From assembly GCF_000620845.1 (NCBI RefSeq), contig NZ_KK211189.1, positions 1,255,662 to 1,319,661 of the forward strand: a DNA stretch of 64,000 bases, given 5' to 3'. Origin of the DNA: Exiguobacterium marinum DSM 16307. Its GTDB lineage: Bacteria > Bacillota > Bacilli > Exiguobacteriales > Exiguobacteriaceae. The notes below the pieces were generated by a model that saw only the letters and a program-made list of their open reading frames with translations, was not told where the DNA came from and made no database searches. A program made the position numbers and the translations under genes. The number at the start of each line of letters is the position of its first letter. Within the stretch, counting starts at the first letter, position 1. Below, in pieces: positions 47,391 through 56,728 of the stretch.

Positions 47391-47446
47391 GAACGATTTA
47401 ATTTTTTTTGTTACAGTTTAGTTATACAAGAAAATGCACAAAACTA

Positions 47447-47462
47447 CAAGTCAATTGACTTG
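47447..47462. promoter_or_regulatory. Perfect 16-bp palindrome between ribU leader and sufA
   Basis: CAAGTCAATTGACTTG is a perfect palindrome. Its minus-strand TTGACT could be the -35 of ribU (with TTGTAT 19 bp on), and it is 29 bp before the sufA start. It may be an operator for one or both genes. Confidence 0.45.
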
Positions 47463-47490
47463 AAATGAAGATATATGAGGAGGAGTTCAA

Positions 47491-47847
47491 GTGATTCATT
47501 TAACAGAGTCAGCCGCACTTCAAGTGCAAGAGATGATGAAACAGGCCGAACGCCCGGAAGCGCAATACTTGCGAGTAAAAGTACAAGGTGGTGGATGTAC
47601 GGGACTATCTTACGGGATGGGCTTTGACGAGGAAAAAACGGACAAAGATGTTCAATTCGATCATCACGGCGTCCGCGTCATCGTCGCTGAAGCAGACCAT
47701 GGAGTCGTCGACGGACTCGAGATTGACTACAAGCAGTCGATGCTCGGTGGAGGCTTCACGATTAAAAACCCGAATGCCATCGCAACATGTGGCTGCGGTT
47801 CGAGTTTCCGGACGGCGACGAATGCCGGGACACCAGGAGATTGCTAA
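47491..47847 (+). CDS. sufA: A-type Fe-S carrier, SufA (YutM-like)
   Basis: Protein of 118 residues of the HesB/IscA family. The three cluster cysteines are present: Cys36 (QGGGCTGLSY) and Cys100 and Cys102 (ATCGCGSSF). It carries Fe-S clusters to enzymes such as aconitase. The start is GTG after GAGGAGG. The gene is distant from the sufCDSUB operon, as in B. subtilis. Confidence 0.92.
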   Translation: MIHLTESAALQVQEMMKQAERPEAQYLRVKVQGGGCTGLSYGMGFDEEKTDKDVQFDHHGVRVIVAEADHGVVDGLEIDYKQSMLGGGFTIKNPNAIATCGCGSSFRTATNAGTPGDC

Positions 47848-47853
47848 CTAGTT

Positions 47854-47883
47854 TAGACTATGGAACGCCATAGTCTTTTTTTG
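47854..47883 (+). terminator. Terminator after sufA
   Basis: Perfect stem AGACTATGG / CCATAGTCT with loop AACG and T7. Confidence 0.92.
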
Positions 47884-47958
47884 TGCGATTCGAGCAGTTA
47901 CGGAACGGCAGGGAAAGGGAATGTAGGAAAGAGAATCGTATCAAAGGGGGCTAGGGTG

Positions 47959-48813
47959 ATGAGGAAAGTATTGATTTTTGGAGGATCACGCTATTTCGGG
48001 AAACGGCTCGCGCTGCGACTTGCTGAAGCGGGGGACGATGTGACGATTGTGACGAGGGGCCAACTGCAAGTACCAGAAGCCGAAGGGATTCGGTCCGTCA
48101 AAGGAGATCGTCAATCGGTGGCGACATTGAAAGACTTAGCACGTGAACGGTACGATCTCGTCTACGACAATATTTGTTTTACACCGTATCAGGCGAAGAT
48201 TGCATCAGATGCGTTCATGGGAAAGGTCGGGAAATACGTACTGACGTCAACGATGTCGGTGTATGCACCGGGGCCTGATTTAAATGAGAGTGATTTTAAT
48301 CCACTTCATTATGAATATCACTTAGACGCGGAACACGATTATGGACAAGGGAAACGAGAAGCTGAATCGTTTCTCTTCCATCGCGCCTCGTTCCCGGTGG
48401 TAACGGTACGCCTACCCATCGTTTTAGGTCCGGATGACTATACGGACCGACTCAAATTTTATGTAGATGCGATCCGAAACGAAGAACCGGTCGTTCTGCA
48501 TCACCCGGAAGCGAGGATGGGATTCATCTCGAGCACGGAAGCAGCAGGCTTTTTGGAATGGGTAGGACGTGCAAACGTCACTGGTCCATTCAATGCAGCG
48601 AGTGATGGCCTTATTTCCATAGGAGCGTTGATGGAACGAATTGGTCAACACGTCGAAAAACCCGTTCAAATTATAAAGGACGGAGAGTCTTCCCCGTATG
48701 ATTCGGATGTCGACTATTATATGTCGATTACCGAAGCGAAGAAGGCGGGCTATGTGTTCACACAACTCGATGATTGGATCGACCGAGTCATTCTTCAGAC
48801 AATGCGGAAATGA
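47959..48813 (+). CDS. Extended SDR, NAD-dependent epimerase/dehydratase family
   Basis: Protein of 284 residues with a Rossmann start KVLIFGGSRYFGKRLA, in which GGSRYFG replaces the common GxxGxxG. The T-S-T-M-S-V-Y segment and YGQGKREAE supply Ser, Tyr and Lys (Y-x3-K), and RLPIVLGPDDYTDRL follows. It resembles sugar-nucleotide epimerase relatives such as the plant CSP41 group. The substrate is unknown. The ATG at 47959 follows AAAGGGGG; a longer frame runs through the sufA terminator. Confidence 0.8.
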   Translation: MRKVLIFGGSRYFGKRLALRLAEAGDDVTIVTRGQLQVPEAEGIRSVKGDRQSVATLKDLARERYDLVYDNICFTPYQAKIASDAFMGKVGKYVLTSTMSVYAPGPDLNESDFNPLHYEYHLDAEHDYGQGKREAESFLFHRASFPVVTVRLPIVLGPDDYTDRLKFYVDAIRNEEPVVLHHPEARMGFISSTEAAGFLEWVGRANVTGPFNAASDGLISIGALMERIGQHVEKPVQIIKDGESSPYDSDVDYYMSITEAKKAGYVFTQLDDWIDRVILQTMRK

Positions 48814-48850
48814 AAAAAATCCTCTGTGGGCATATCCACAGAGGATTTAA
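48813..48850. terminator. Bidirectional terminator between SDR gene and yumC-like gene
   Basis: Perfect stem AAATCCTCTGTGG / CCACAGAGGATTT with loop GCATAT; the longer T run is on the minus strand. Confidence 0.9.
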
Positions 48851-48852
48851 CA

Positions 48853-49830
48853 TTATTTCCCGGCAAATACAGACGTCGAATGTTGGGGATGACGAGCGGT
48901 CGGGTCCACAAGCTGCTTCACTTGGTTGATGGCAATTGGGGCTTCACCGAAACCGGTCGCAATCAATTTCACTTTTCCTTCGTATGTGGCGATATCACCG
49001 CAAGCGAAGATGCCGGCTACGGTCGTCTCCATGCGCGAGTCGACACGGATCGTGTTTTTTTCGAACTCCATTCCCCAGTTCTTGATTGGACCTAGCGATG
49101 AAACGAATCCGTAGTTACAAATCAAATCATCGATTTCAACGATTTTTGACTCGCCGTTCTTATCCGTCAATTCGACAGATTCGATGTGCGTATCACCTGA
49201 CAATGACTCGATGTTGTATGGTGTGAGGACGTTAATCGTCGAAGCTTTCATCTGTTCGACCGTATGCTCGTGGGCGCGGAAGCGATCACGGCGGTGAACG
49301 ATGTGTACTTCTTTCGCGATGCCTTCGAGCATGAGTGCCCAGTCAACAGCTGAGTCGCCACCACCGGCAATCATGACACGACGGTCACGGAATTTTTCCA
49401 TATTGTCGACGAAGTAATGAAGGTTGGCGTAATCTTCACAGCCATCGAGACCGAGTGGACGAGCGGAGAAAGCACCGTTTCCGGCTGTGATGATGATAGC
49501 TTTTGTATGATACTCTTCTTTATTTGTCGTCAAAATGAATGTCCCGTCCTCGAGACGCTCCACCGTTTCAACGGTTTCACCGAGGCGGTAATCTTGTTCG
49601 AATTGGTCAGCTTGTGCTTTCAATTGATCGATTAAGTCCTGTGCTTTCACTTTTGGAAAACCAGCAATATCATAAATATATTTTTCAGGATAGAGCGTTG
49701 ACAATTGGCCCCCGAGTTGCGGTAAGCTTTCAATCAACGTCGTATCGAGTTGGCGCATGCCTGCATAAAATGCGGTGAACAGTCCGATCGGACCACCACC
49801 GATGATGATTACATCTTTTGTCGTCTTCAT
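48853..49830 (-). CDS. Ferredoxin/flavodoxin-NADP reductase, YumC-like
   Basis: Flavoprotein of 325 residues related to thioredoxin reductase but without its CxxC pair, which is the mark of the YumC-type ferredoxin-NADP reductase. The FAD motif is [16 protein letters not shown] (9-24), the NADPH motif is [15 protein letters not shown], and [16 protein letters not shown] follows. The C-terminal [23 protein letters not shown] covers the flavin. The ATG at 49830 follows GAGGAGG. Divergent from the NADH dehydrogenase gene, as yumC and yumB are close neighbours in B. subtilis. Confidence 0.9.
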   Translation of the reverse strand: MKTTKDVIIIGGGPIGLFTAFYAGMRQLDTTLIESLPQLGGQLSTLYPEKYIYDIAGFPKVKAQDLIDQLKAQADQFEQDYRLGETVETVERLEDGTFILTTNKEEYHTKAIIITAGNGAFSARPLGLDGCEDYANLHYFVDNMEKFRDRRVMIAGGGDSAVDWALMLEGIAKEVHIVHRRDRFRAHEHTVEQMKASTINVLTPYNIESLSGDTHIESVELTDKNGESKIVEIDDLICNYGFVSSLGPIKNWGMEFEKNTIRVDSRMETTVAGIFACGDIATYEGKVKLIATGFGEAPIAINQVKQLVDPTARHPQHSTSVFAGK

Positions 49831-49942
49831 CGAATTCCTCCTCAAAGCGTATACAATTATTATAGAGAGTTTATTGAATTAAATCCATTCAGTACAAACA
49901 TGCAACATTTTCAAAAAAAATTCAAGAAGGGGAGCTTTTTCA

Positions 49943-49971
49943 TTGAGAATTCAAATTAAAGAGCGTACAAT
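49943..49971 (+). promoter_or_regulatory. Promoter of ndh
   Basis: -35 TTGAGA (49943-49948), 17-bp spacer, -10 TACAAT (49966-49971). Confidence 0.65.
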
Positions 49972-49983
49972 GAAGCAGAAGCA

Positions 49984-50026
49984 ATTGTGAACAGACGTTG
50001 AACAAGAATAGGCTTTATTGTGAACA
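49984..50026 (+). promoter_or_regulatory. Two ATTGTGAACA direct repeats (Rex-like half-sites)
   Basis: ATTGTGAACA occurs at 49984-49993 and again at 50017-50026, 33 bp apart, in the early transcribed region of ndh. Each holds TTGTGAA, the half-site of the redox repressor Rex. The first is followed by an imperfect opposite half (TTGAACAA), the second is not. Rex control of ndh is known in B. subtilis. Confidence 0.5.
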
Positions 50027-50094
50027 TCTATGTGAAGAAACACACAACATGGTTGTTCGAAAAAACAAAACTTTTAAACAAGGTGGAAATGAAC

Positions 50095-51306
50095 ATGAAA
50101 CGACCTAACATTGTTATTCTTGGTGCAGGATTTGGCGGACTCATTACAGCCGTCAACCTTCAAAAGACACTCGCTGCAGGAGATGCGAACATCACGCTAA
50201 TCAACAAACATGATTATCACTACCAAACGACTTGGCTTCACGAACCGGCAGCTGGAACGATGAACCCAGACCAAGCGCGCGTCTACATTAATGACATCGT
50301 GAACCCATCACGTGTGAAATTTGTCAAAGGAATCGTCGATCGCGTCGATACTGCTGGAAAACAAGTGATGCTTGAAGACGGTTCGGTCGTCGAATATGAC
50401 TACGTTGTCTTTGGTCTTGGTGGTGTGCCTGAGACATTCGGTATCCCAGGTCTTAAAGAACATGCGATGACTATCAGTTCATTGAATAGTGTTCGTAAAA
50501 TTAAAGAACATATCGAGTACTCATTCGCTCAATATAAAACAAACGGTTCTTCTGACAATTCGTTCGTCACAATCGTTGTTGGTGGTGCTGGCTTCACAGG
50601 AATCGAATTCCTTGGTGAAATCGTCAACCGAATTCCTGAACTCTGCAAGCAATATGACGTACCACGCGAAGCGGTCCGCATTGTCAACATTGAAGCAGCA
50701 CCGACGGTTCTTCCAGGATTCGACCCTGAACTCACGACATATGCGCAGAAATGGTTGGAGCGTAAGGGTGTCGAGATGAAACTCGGTAACGGAATCAAAG
50801 GTGTTGAGCCAGGTATCGTCACATTCGGCCCGCTTAAAGGTGAGACGACAGAAACGATTAAGGCTAACACAATCATCTGGACAGGTGGTGTAAGCGGTAG
50901 CCCAATCATCGAAAAATCAGGATTTGAAGCAGTCCGTAATCGTGTCATGGTCGAAGCGGATAACCGTGCACCAGGTCACGATAACGTCTTCATCATCGGT
51001 GACTGCTCGGCGGTCATGGACCCGGCATCAAACCGTCCATATCCACCGACGGCGCAAATTGCGACACAACAAGCTCACAACGTTGCGAAAAACATCGCGG
51101 CACTCATCAATGGCAAATCGACATCGAAGTTCACTTACGAGAGTAAAGGAACAGTTGCTTCGCTCGGACACAACGATGGTATCGGGATCGTGATGGGCAA
51201 AAAGATCTTCGGTCGCAACGCGTCATTCATGAAGAAAGTCATCGACAACAAACACTTCATCGAATTGAAAAAATACGGACTCGTCCTCAAAAAAGGGAAG
51301 TTCTAA
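50095..51306 (+). CDS. ndh: Type II NADH:quinone dehydrogenase
   Basis: Single-subunit respiratory dehydrogenase of 403 residues. The FAD motif is ILGAGFGGLITAV (8-20). The quinone-site helix is HEPAAGTMNPDQAR, the NADH motif is VVGGAGFTGIEFLGEI, FIIGDCSAVMDP binds the flavin, and YPPTAQIATQQAHNVAKNI is typical. The C-terminal IELKKYGLVLKKGKF is amphipathic and basic and binds the membrane. Ribosome site AAGGTGG; the ATG at 50095 fits it better than one at 50089. It feeds NADH electrons into the chain without pumping protons. Confidence 0.93.
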   Translation: MKRPNIVILGAGFGGLITAVNLQKTLAAGDANITLINKHDYHYQTTWLHEPAAGTMNPDQARVYINDIVNPSRVKFVKGIVDRVDTAGKQVMLEDGSVVEYDYVVFGLGGVPETFGIPGLKEHAMTISSLNSVRKIKEHIEYSFAQYKTNGSSDNSFVTIVVGGAGFTGIEFLGEIVNRIPELCKQYDVPREAVRIVNIEAAPTVLPGFDPELTTYAQKWLERKGVEMKLGNGIKGVEPGIVTFGPLKGETTETIKANTIIWTGGVSGSPIIEKSGFEAVRNRVMVEADNRAPGHDNVFIIGDCSAVMDPASNRPYPPTAQIATQQAHNVAKNIAALINGKSTSKFTYESKGTVASLGHNDGIGIVMGKKIFGRNASFMKKVIDNKHFIELKKYGLVLKKGKF

Positions 51307-51320
51307 TCCTAAATGATGTA

Positions 51321-51356
51321 TGGCTCGTTCTGAAAGTGGAACGAGCCGTTTTCTTT
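51321..51356 (+). terminator. Terminator after ndh
   Basis: Stem GGCTCGTTC / GAACGAGCC with a 7-8 nt loop and T4. Confidence 0.85.
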
Positions 51357-51434
51357 AGAAATCTTCACATGAAGTTCTTTGACCACATGAGTTGAAATTT
51401 TGTATAATGAAGAGCGGACAAGGGGGAACAACAG

Positions 51435-51752
51435 ATGCATATAATTCAGGCGGTCATTGGGGCCGTTTTGTATATGACGATTTTTTTCAGTATCGGCTTC
51501 ATCTTGAATATGTTACTCAAAAAAACATGGACACTTGTGTTCATTTATCCAATTTTCGTCATCATGATGATTGATAATGTCAAACTTTCAAGTTACGTGA
51601 CCGAGACATCTACCGCGCTTACGAGTGTCTATCAGGGACTCGTCGGGTTGCAACTTCTCGATTTGTTCATGCTTGGCTTTGGATTGCTCGGTGCAATCTT
51701 GGCTGGTGTGACGATTCGTTTCTTACGAAAGAGCGGTTATTCAATGTTTTAA
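51435..51752 (+). CDS. YuiB-like membrane protein
   Basis: Membrane protein of 105 residues with three helices (about 5-27, 33-50 and 70-95). The basic end RFLRKSGYSMF is cytoplasmic. The length and position behind an NADH dehydrogenase gene match YuiB of B. subtilis, which has no known function. Ribosome site CAAGGGGGAAC. Confidence 0.75.
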   Translation: MHIIQAVIGAVLYMTIFFSIGFILNMLLKKTWTLVFIYPIFVIMMIDNVKLSSYVTETSTALTSVYQGLVGLQLLDLFMLGFGLLGAILAGVTIRFLRKSGYSMF

Positions 51753-51850
51753 TTGGCGACAGAAATGTTCGCCTTTTTTGTTTTGTCCCTACTTTTTTAG
51801 GGCATGAACCGATATACTAGATAGCGAAACGATTTTTAGTAAGGGATGCG

Positions 51851-52702
51851 ATGCGAATGACATTACCGATGTATACGATCAAAAAAGTGTTGAATAATAG
51901 CGTTGTCATTTGTCAACATGATACGGATCCGGAAGTCATTCTGCTCGGGAAGGGGATTGGCTTTGGTAAAAAACCTGGCGACGTCGTCGACCCGGCCAGC
52001 GTCCCGGAGAAAGTGTATCAGTTGACGGACAAGGAAGAACAGTCGCAATATCAAGAACTTGTTAAACATGTCGATGAGGACTTTATTGCGTTCATGCAAG
52101 AAATTGTCGGATTTATTGAAACGAGCACGGGCAAGAAAGTGGATGAGCATATTCATATCGGCTTGACCGACCACTTATTCTTTACGATGAAGCGAATCGA
52201 GCAAGGGATGGAAGTGACGAACCCGTTTTTACTTGAAACGGAATCTCTTTACCCAAATGAGTATGCGCTCGCGGAGCGAATCGTCGATATGTTCCACGAA
52301 CGATTGAACGTATTATTGCCTGATGCGGAAACTGGATTTATCGCGCTGCATATCCATTCAGCAACGACATTTAAAAACGTCCTGGAAGTCAACCGACACA
52401 ACCAGATTATCGGACAAATCGTAAAGACGATTGAGAGTCGTTTGAACGTGAAAATGGACCGTTCCTCACTCGATTATAAGCGCTTACTTCGGCACTTAAG
52501 GTATGCTGTTGAGCGGGTTGCGACCGGTGAGATGGTCGAAGCCCCACAAAAAATTGAAAAGGTGTTGCGCGATGAATATCCGCTATGCTATAGTACTGCT
52601 TGGGAGCTGATGGGCATCATGGAACGCGAATTAAAGCGTCCCGTCCCACGAGGTGAAGCGACATATTTGACGATGCATCTCCAGCGCCTAACAAGTAGAT
52701 AA
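51851..52702 (+). CDS. glcT: Transcription antiterminator GlcT (BglG family)
   Basis: RNA-binding antiterminator of 283 residues. The CAT domain (about 1-65) starts TIKKVLNNSVVICQHDTDPEVILLGKGIGFG, with the last part typical of the family. PRD1 (about 75-175) and PRD2 (about 180-283) contain the phosphorylatable histidines, for example HIHIGLTDHLFF and ALHIHSATTF. Without glucose, the PTS phosphorylates it and switches it off. It should bind the RAT that follows only 18 bp after its stop and allow ptsG transcription. The ATG at 51851 follows AAGGG. Confidence 0.92.
   Translation: MRMTLPMYTIKKVLNNSVVICQHDTDPEVILLGKGIGFGKKPGDVVDPASVPEKVYQLTDKEEQSQYQELVKHVDEDFIAFMQEIVGFIETSTGKKVDEHIHIGLTDHLFFTMKRIEQGMEVTNPFLLETESLYPNEYALAERIVDMFHERLNVLLPDAETGFIALHIHSATTFKNVLEVNRHNQIIGQIVKTIESRLNVKMDRSSLDYKRLLRHLRYAVERVATGEMVEAPQKIEKVLRDEYPLCYSTAWELMGIMERELKRPVPRGEATYLTMHLQRLTSR
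52565..52594 (+). promoter_or_regulatory. Possible ptsG promoter inside glcT
   Basis: TTGCGC (52565-52570) and TATAGT (52589-52594) with an 18-bp spacer lie within the glcT coding sequence. Because the RAT begins only 18 bp after glcT, any dedicated ptsG promoter must be inside glcT. Coding constraint could also explain the match. Confidence 0.3.
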
Positions 52703-52719
52703 ATGATACCACGTGTCTT

Positions 52720-52748
52720 ACGTGTTACTGATTCGATCAGGCATGAGT
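52720..52748 (+). promoter_or_regulatory. GlcT ribonucleic antiterminator (RAT)
   Basis: The block starting ACGTGTTACTGATTCGATCA and continuing GGCATGAGT is nearly the same as the ptsG RAT known from B. subtilis. Its 3' end overlaps the 5' strand of the terminator stem, so GlcT binding prevents termination. Confidence 0.88.
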
Positions 52749-52824
52749 AAGGAGTGGAACGTTATGTGATTTCTCCATTGGGGGAGGTCTACGTTCTATC
52801 CTTATTCATGCCTTTTCTATTTTT
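52739..52824 (+). terminator. Leader terminator of ptsG
   Basis: Long stem GGCATGAGTAAGGA / TCCTTATTCATGCC, then an inner GAACGT / ACGTTC pair, with a large loop, followed by TTTTCTATTTTT. It stops transcription into ptsG unless GlcT is active. Confidence 0.9.
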
Positions 52825-52838
52825 ATAAACGTGATTTA

Positions 52839-52852
52839 TGAAAACGTTTAGA
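52839..52852 (+). promoter_or_regulatory. cre-like site in the ptsG leader
   Basis: TGAAAACGTTTAGA matches the cre consensus at all but one defined position. It lies between the leader terminator and the ptsG start, where CcpA could only act as a roadblock. Confidence 0.35.
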
Positions 52853-52922
52853 TACGTCGGTTGTCTGACATCTACATCGCTATCATTTGTTTATATGTAC
52901 TTACAAAAAGGAGGAAATGTTG

Positions 52923-54449
52923 ATGTTTAAGCAGATCTTTGGTGTTCTTCAAAAAGTCGGTAAAGCACTTATGCTTCCTGTTGCGATCTTGCCGGCTGCC
53001 GGTCTTCTTCTCGCATTCGGTAACGCAATGCAAAACCCGCAACTTACGACACGTGCCGAGTGGTTAACAAACGATGGTATCGTGAAATTCGCTCAATTGA
53101 TGGAGCAAGCAGGTGGAGTCATCTTCTCGAACTTGGCACTCTTGTTCGCAGTCGGTGTCGCCATCGGTTTAGCAGGTGACGGGGTTGCCGGACTTGCAGC
53201 AATCGTTGGATTCTTGATCATGAACAAAGTCATGGGTGTTTGGCTCGAACTCACACCTGAAGTGTTAGCTCAAGGTGACCCATCGTACGCGAACGTACTC
53301 GGTATCCCGACACTTCAAACAGGGGTATTCGGAGGAATCATCATGGGTCTCATCGCCGCATGGGCCTATAACAAGTACTTCAATATCGAATTGCCACAAT
53401 TCCTTGGTTTCTTCGCTGGTAAACGTTTCGTTCCAATCGTAACGGCAGTTGCAGCAGTTGTCGCTGGTTTCGTTATGCTCTTGATCTGGCCACCAGTACA
53501 AAACGGATTGAACACATTCTCGAACTTCATGTTAACTGAGAACCGCACATTCGCGGCGTTCATCTTCGGTTTGATCGAACGTTCATTGATTCCGTTCGGT
53601 CTTCACCACATCTTCTACTCACCGTTCTGGTTTGAATTCGGTTCATACACGGATGCGGCGGGTAACATCGTACGTGGTGACCAAGCGATCTTCTTCGCAC
53701 AAATTCGTGACGGTGCTGAATTGACAGCAGGTACGTTCATGACTGGTAAATTCCCGTTCATGATGTTCGGTCTTCCTGCAGCAGCACTCGCAATGTACCA
53801 TGAAGCACGTCCTGAGCGTAAAGCGGTTGTCGGTGGTCTCTTGGCTTCTGCTGCCCTTACATCGTTCTTGACTGGTATCACAGAACCAATCGAGTTCTCA
53901 TTCTTGTTCGTAGCACCACTTCTCTTCGCAGTACACGCAGTATTCGCAGGGCTTTCGTTCATGACGATGCACCTCTTGAACGTTAAGATCGGGATGACGT
54001 TCTCAGGTGGTTTGATTGACTTCTTGCTCTTCGGTGTTCTTCCAGGTCGTACGGCTTGGTGGCTCGTCATTCCAGTCGGTCTCGTGTTCGCGGTTGTTTA
54101 CTACTTCGGATTCCGTTTCGTTATCCGTAAGTTCAACCTTAAAACACCTGGTCGTGAAGATGAGGTTGTTGAACAATCAACAGCTACTGGTTCGGAACTT
54201 GCACAAGATATCCTTTTAGGTCTTGGTGGCTCACAAAACATCAAGCACCTCGATGCATGCATCACACGTCTTCGTGTCGAAGTAAAAGATAAAGAACAAG
54301 TTAACAAAGATGAGTTGAAACGTCTTGGCGCATCTGGTGTCCTTGAAGTGGGTAACAACATTCAAGCAATCTTCGGACCACGTTCGGATGCATTGAAATC
54401 AGAGATCCAAGCGGTCATCGCTTCAGGTAACGAAAAGAAAGCTAACTAA
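52923..54449 (+). CDS. ptsG: Glucose PTS permease EIICB
   Basis: Glucose-specific PTS protein of 508 residues. The EIIC membrane domain (about 1-400) begins [20 protein letters not shown] and carries [60 protein letters not shown] and [12 protein letters not shown]. The EIIB domain has phosphocysteine Cys446 in [14 protein letters not shown]. There is no EIIA domain, so it must borrow one, perhaps from the next gene. It is controlled by GlcT through the RAT leader. Ribosome site AAAAAGGAGG. Confidence 0.92.
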   Translation: MFKQIFGVLQKVGKALMLPVAILPAAGLLLAFGNAMQNPQLTTRAEWLTNDGIVKFAQLMEQAGGVIFSNLALLFAVGVAIGLAGDGVAGLAAIVGFLIMNKVMGVWLELTPEVLAQGDPSYANVLGIPTLQTGVFGGIIMGLIAAWAYNKYFNIELPQFLGFFAGKRFVPIVTAVAAVVAGFVMLLIWPPVQNGLNTFSNFMLTENRTFAAFIFGLIERSLIPFGLHHIFYSPFWFEFGSYTDAAGNIVRGDQAIFFAQIRDGAELTAGTFMTGKFPFMMFGLPAAALAMYHEARPERKAVVGGLLASAALTSFLTGITEPIEFSFLFVAPLLFAVHAVFAGLSFMTMHLLNVKIGMTFSGGLIDFLLFGVLPGRTAWWLVIPVGLVFAVVYYFGFRFVIRKFNLKTPGREDEVVEQSTATGSELAQDILLGLGGSQNIKHLDACITRLRVEVKDKEQVNKDELKRLGASGVLEVGNNIQAIFGPRSDALKSEIQAVIASGNEKKAN

Positions 54450-54457
54450 TCGTTTAC

Positions 54458-54492
54458 CAAGACCAATCCTAAGGGGTTGGTCTTTTTCTTTT
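54458..54492 (+). terminator. Terminator after ptsG
   Basis: Stem AAGACCAATCC / GGGTTGGTCTT followed by a T-rich tract. Confidence 0.9.
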
Positions 54493-54495
54493 TTA

Positions 54496-54508
54496 TGAAA
54501 CGGTTTCA
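54496..54508. promoter_or_regulatory. 13-bp palindrome upstream of the second PTS gene
   Basis: TGAAACGGTTTCA is a palindrome around a central CGG, typical of LacI-family operators. It is one base shorter than the cre consensus and lies 49 bp before the start codon. The gap contains no RAT and no clear -10/-35 pair. Confidence 0.5.
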
Positions 54509-54556
54509 TCTAAAGGTCAGAGGGAAAAAGTAAGTATTCTGACAAAGGAGGGAACC

Positions 54557-56599
54557 ATGATGTGGAAGAAAGTGTTTGGTGTCTTACAACGAGTCGGGAA
54601 AGCACTCATGCTTCCGGTTGCAATCTTACCGGCAGCCGGTCTTCTCTTGGCGTTTGGTACCGCATTCCAAAACCCGGACCTCGTTGAATTACTCCCGTTT
54701 CTGGCAAATGATTCACTTGTCCTGATTTGGCAAGTCATGACAGATGCCGGGGACATCGTCTTCGCGAACTTAGGGTTACTGTTTGCCGTCGGGGTCGCAA
54801 TCGGTCTTGCGAACGGGGACGGGGTTGCTGGCCTAGCAGCGATTGTCGGTTACCTGATCATGAACAAGGTTATTAGCACGTGGAACGGTATTACCGCGGA
54901 AATCGCCCAAGGCGACCCGCAGTACGCGTCTGTTCTCGGTATCCCGACACTCCAAATGGGGGTATTCGGGGGTATTATCGCAGGTCTTGTCGCAGCTTAC
55001 GCGTACAACAAATATTTCAACATCAAGTTGCCGGATTTCTTAGGATTCTTTGCCGGGAAGCGGTTCGTTCCGATTGCGACAGCTGCATTCAGTTTGATTA
55101 TCGGGATCGCGCTTGCGTATATATGGCCACCGATTGGGAATGCGATTAACAACTTCTCAAGCACGGTCATCGAGGCAAACGTTGCCTTATCAGCATTCAT
55201 CTTTGGATTAGTAGAACGTTCCTTGATTCCGTTCGGTCTTCACCACATCTGGTATTCTCCGTTTTGGTTCCAGTTTGGAGAATATACGAATCAGGCAGGC
55301 GATCTCGTACAAGGGGACCAACGGATCTTCTTCGCGCAACTGCGCGACGGGGTCGAGTTCACAGCCGGTACGTACATGACCGGGAAGTTTCCGTTCATGA
55401 TGTTCGGCTTACCTGCTGCCTGTCTCGCCATGTTCCATACGGTTCCGAAAGAACGTCGGAAAGACGTAGAAGGACTCTACTTCTCAGCTGCCCTCACGTC
55501 ATTCTTGACAGGGATCACAGAACCGGTCGAGTTCTCATTCGTCTTCGTCGCACCACTTCTCTTCGGAATTCACGCTGTCTTTGCAGGACTTTCCTTTATG
55601 ACGATGCATCTACTGAACGTCAAAATTGGGATGACCTTCTCGGGCGGACTCATTGACTATCTTCTCTTTGGTGTCTTGCCGAACCGGACGGCCTGGTGGC
55701 TCGTCATTCCGGTCGGTCTCGTCTTTGCGGTCATCTATTACTTCGGATTCCGTTTCGCCATTACGAAGTTTGACCTGAAAATCCCTGGACGTGATGTTCA
55801 GACCGGCGCGAAAGGGGACAAAGCAGGCATTGGGGATGACTTGCCGTATGAAGTACTCGTCGGACTCGGAGGACCTGAAAATATCAAACACTTGGATGCT
55901 TGTATTACACGACTTCGGGTCACCGTAAACGACGTGAAACAAGTCGACAAAGACCTCCTGAAAACTCTCGGTGCTGCCGGTGTGCTTGAGGTAGGAGATA
56001 ACATTCAAGCCATCTTTGGACCGAAGTCGGATACGCTCAAATCACAAATCGCAACCATCATCGAAGGTGGCGAATATAAACCGAAAGAGAAAGTGGAAAA
56101 AGCGGTCATCACGCCGGAAGCGGCCGAACAGGCAGACCATCGCTTCTTAGCTCCGATGTCGGGTGTGTTGCTCTCACTCGATGATGTGCCGGACCAAGTC
56201 TTCTCCGGTCGCATGATGGGAGAAGGGTTTGCGATTGAACCAAGCTCAGGGCAGGTCGTTTCGCCGGTGACAGGTCAAATCACGACATTCTTCCCGACGA
56301 AACATGCGATTGGCATCTTGGCTGACGATGGGCGTGAACTATTGATTCATGTCGGTCTCGATACGGTCAATCTGAAAGGGGAAGGATTCACTGCGAAAGT
56401 GGAAGAAGGTGCACGAGTTGAAGCGGGAGACGTGCTTCTCGAAGTCGATCTTGGTGCGATTCGAGATAAAGTGCCGTCACTCATCACACCGATCATTTGG
56501 ACGAACGGAGACGATAAAGTCGTTGTGGTTCCGTTCGGTGAGACCGTCGTCGCTGGTGAAGCGCTCGATTTTAGAGCCGACGACAAAGGACCAGAATAA
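54557..56599 (+). CDS. Glucose-type PTS permease EIICBA
   Basis: Three-domain PTS protein of 680 residues, paralog of the preceding ptsG. EIIC (about 1-400) is highly similar to it. EIIB carries Cys449 in [15 protein letters not shown] linker ([14 protein letters not shown]) leads to an EIIA domain with His583 ([10 protein letters not shown]) and the phosphorylated His598 ([15 protein letters not shown]). It can therefore phosphorylate sugar without a partner and could also supply EIIA to PtsG. The sugar is glucose or a close relative. Ribosome site AAAGGAGGG. A tandem duplication with later gain or loss of EIIA is the likely origin. Confidence 0.9.
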   Translation: MMWKKVFGVLQRVGKALMLPVAILPAAGLLLAFGTAFQNPDLVELLPFLANDSLVLIWQVMTDAGDIVFANLGLLFAVGVAIGLANGDGVAGLAAIVGYLIMNKVISTWNGITAEIAQGDPQYASVLGIPTLQMGVFGGIIAGLVAAYAYNKYFNIKLPDFLGFFAGKRFVPIATAAFSLIIGIALAYIWPPIGNAINNFSSTVIEANVALSAFIFGLVERSLIPFGLHHIWYSPFWFQFGEYTNQAGDLVQGDQRIFFAQLRDGVEFTAGTYMTGKFPFMMFGLPAACLAMFHTVPKERRKDVEGLYFSAALTSFLTGITEPVEFSFVFVAPLLFGIHAVFAGLSFMTMHLLNVKIGMTFSGGLIDYLLFGVLPNRTAWWLVIPVGLVFAVIYYFGFRFAITKFDLKIPGRDVQTGAKGDKAGIGDDLPYEVLVGLGGPENIKHLDACITRLRVTVNDVKQVDKDLLKTLGAAGVLEVGDNIQAIFGPKSDTLKSQIATIIEGGEYKPKEKVEKAVITPEAAEQADHRFLAPMSGVLLSLDDVPDQVFSGRMMGEGFAIEPSSGQVVSPVTGQITTFFPTKHAIGILADDGRELLIHVGLDTVNLKGEGFTAKVEEGARVEAGDVLLEVDLGAIRDKVPSLITPIIWTNGDDKVVVVPFGETVVAGEALDFRADDKGPE

Positions 56600-56609
56600 C
56601 GCATCATAC

Positions 56610-56644
56610 GAGCCACTCCATAGAGAAATGGAGTGGCTTTTTTG
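56610..56644 (+). terminator. Terminator after EIICBA gene
   Basis: Perfect stem AGCCACTCCAT / ATGGAGTGGCT, loop AGAGAA, T6. Confidence 0.92.
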
Positions 56645-56728
56645 AGTAGTTACCTCAATGTGCCTTATTCCAGAAAATGAGAGTCTCTATTATAGTAAAG
56701 GAGAATTCTCACGAAAGAAGGGGTACAG

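Noticed and set aside
53615-54070. 151-codon frame opposite ptsG
   Set aside because: Antisense of a highly conserved EIIC region, without ribosome site.
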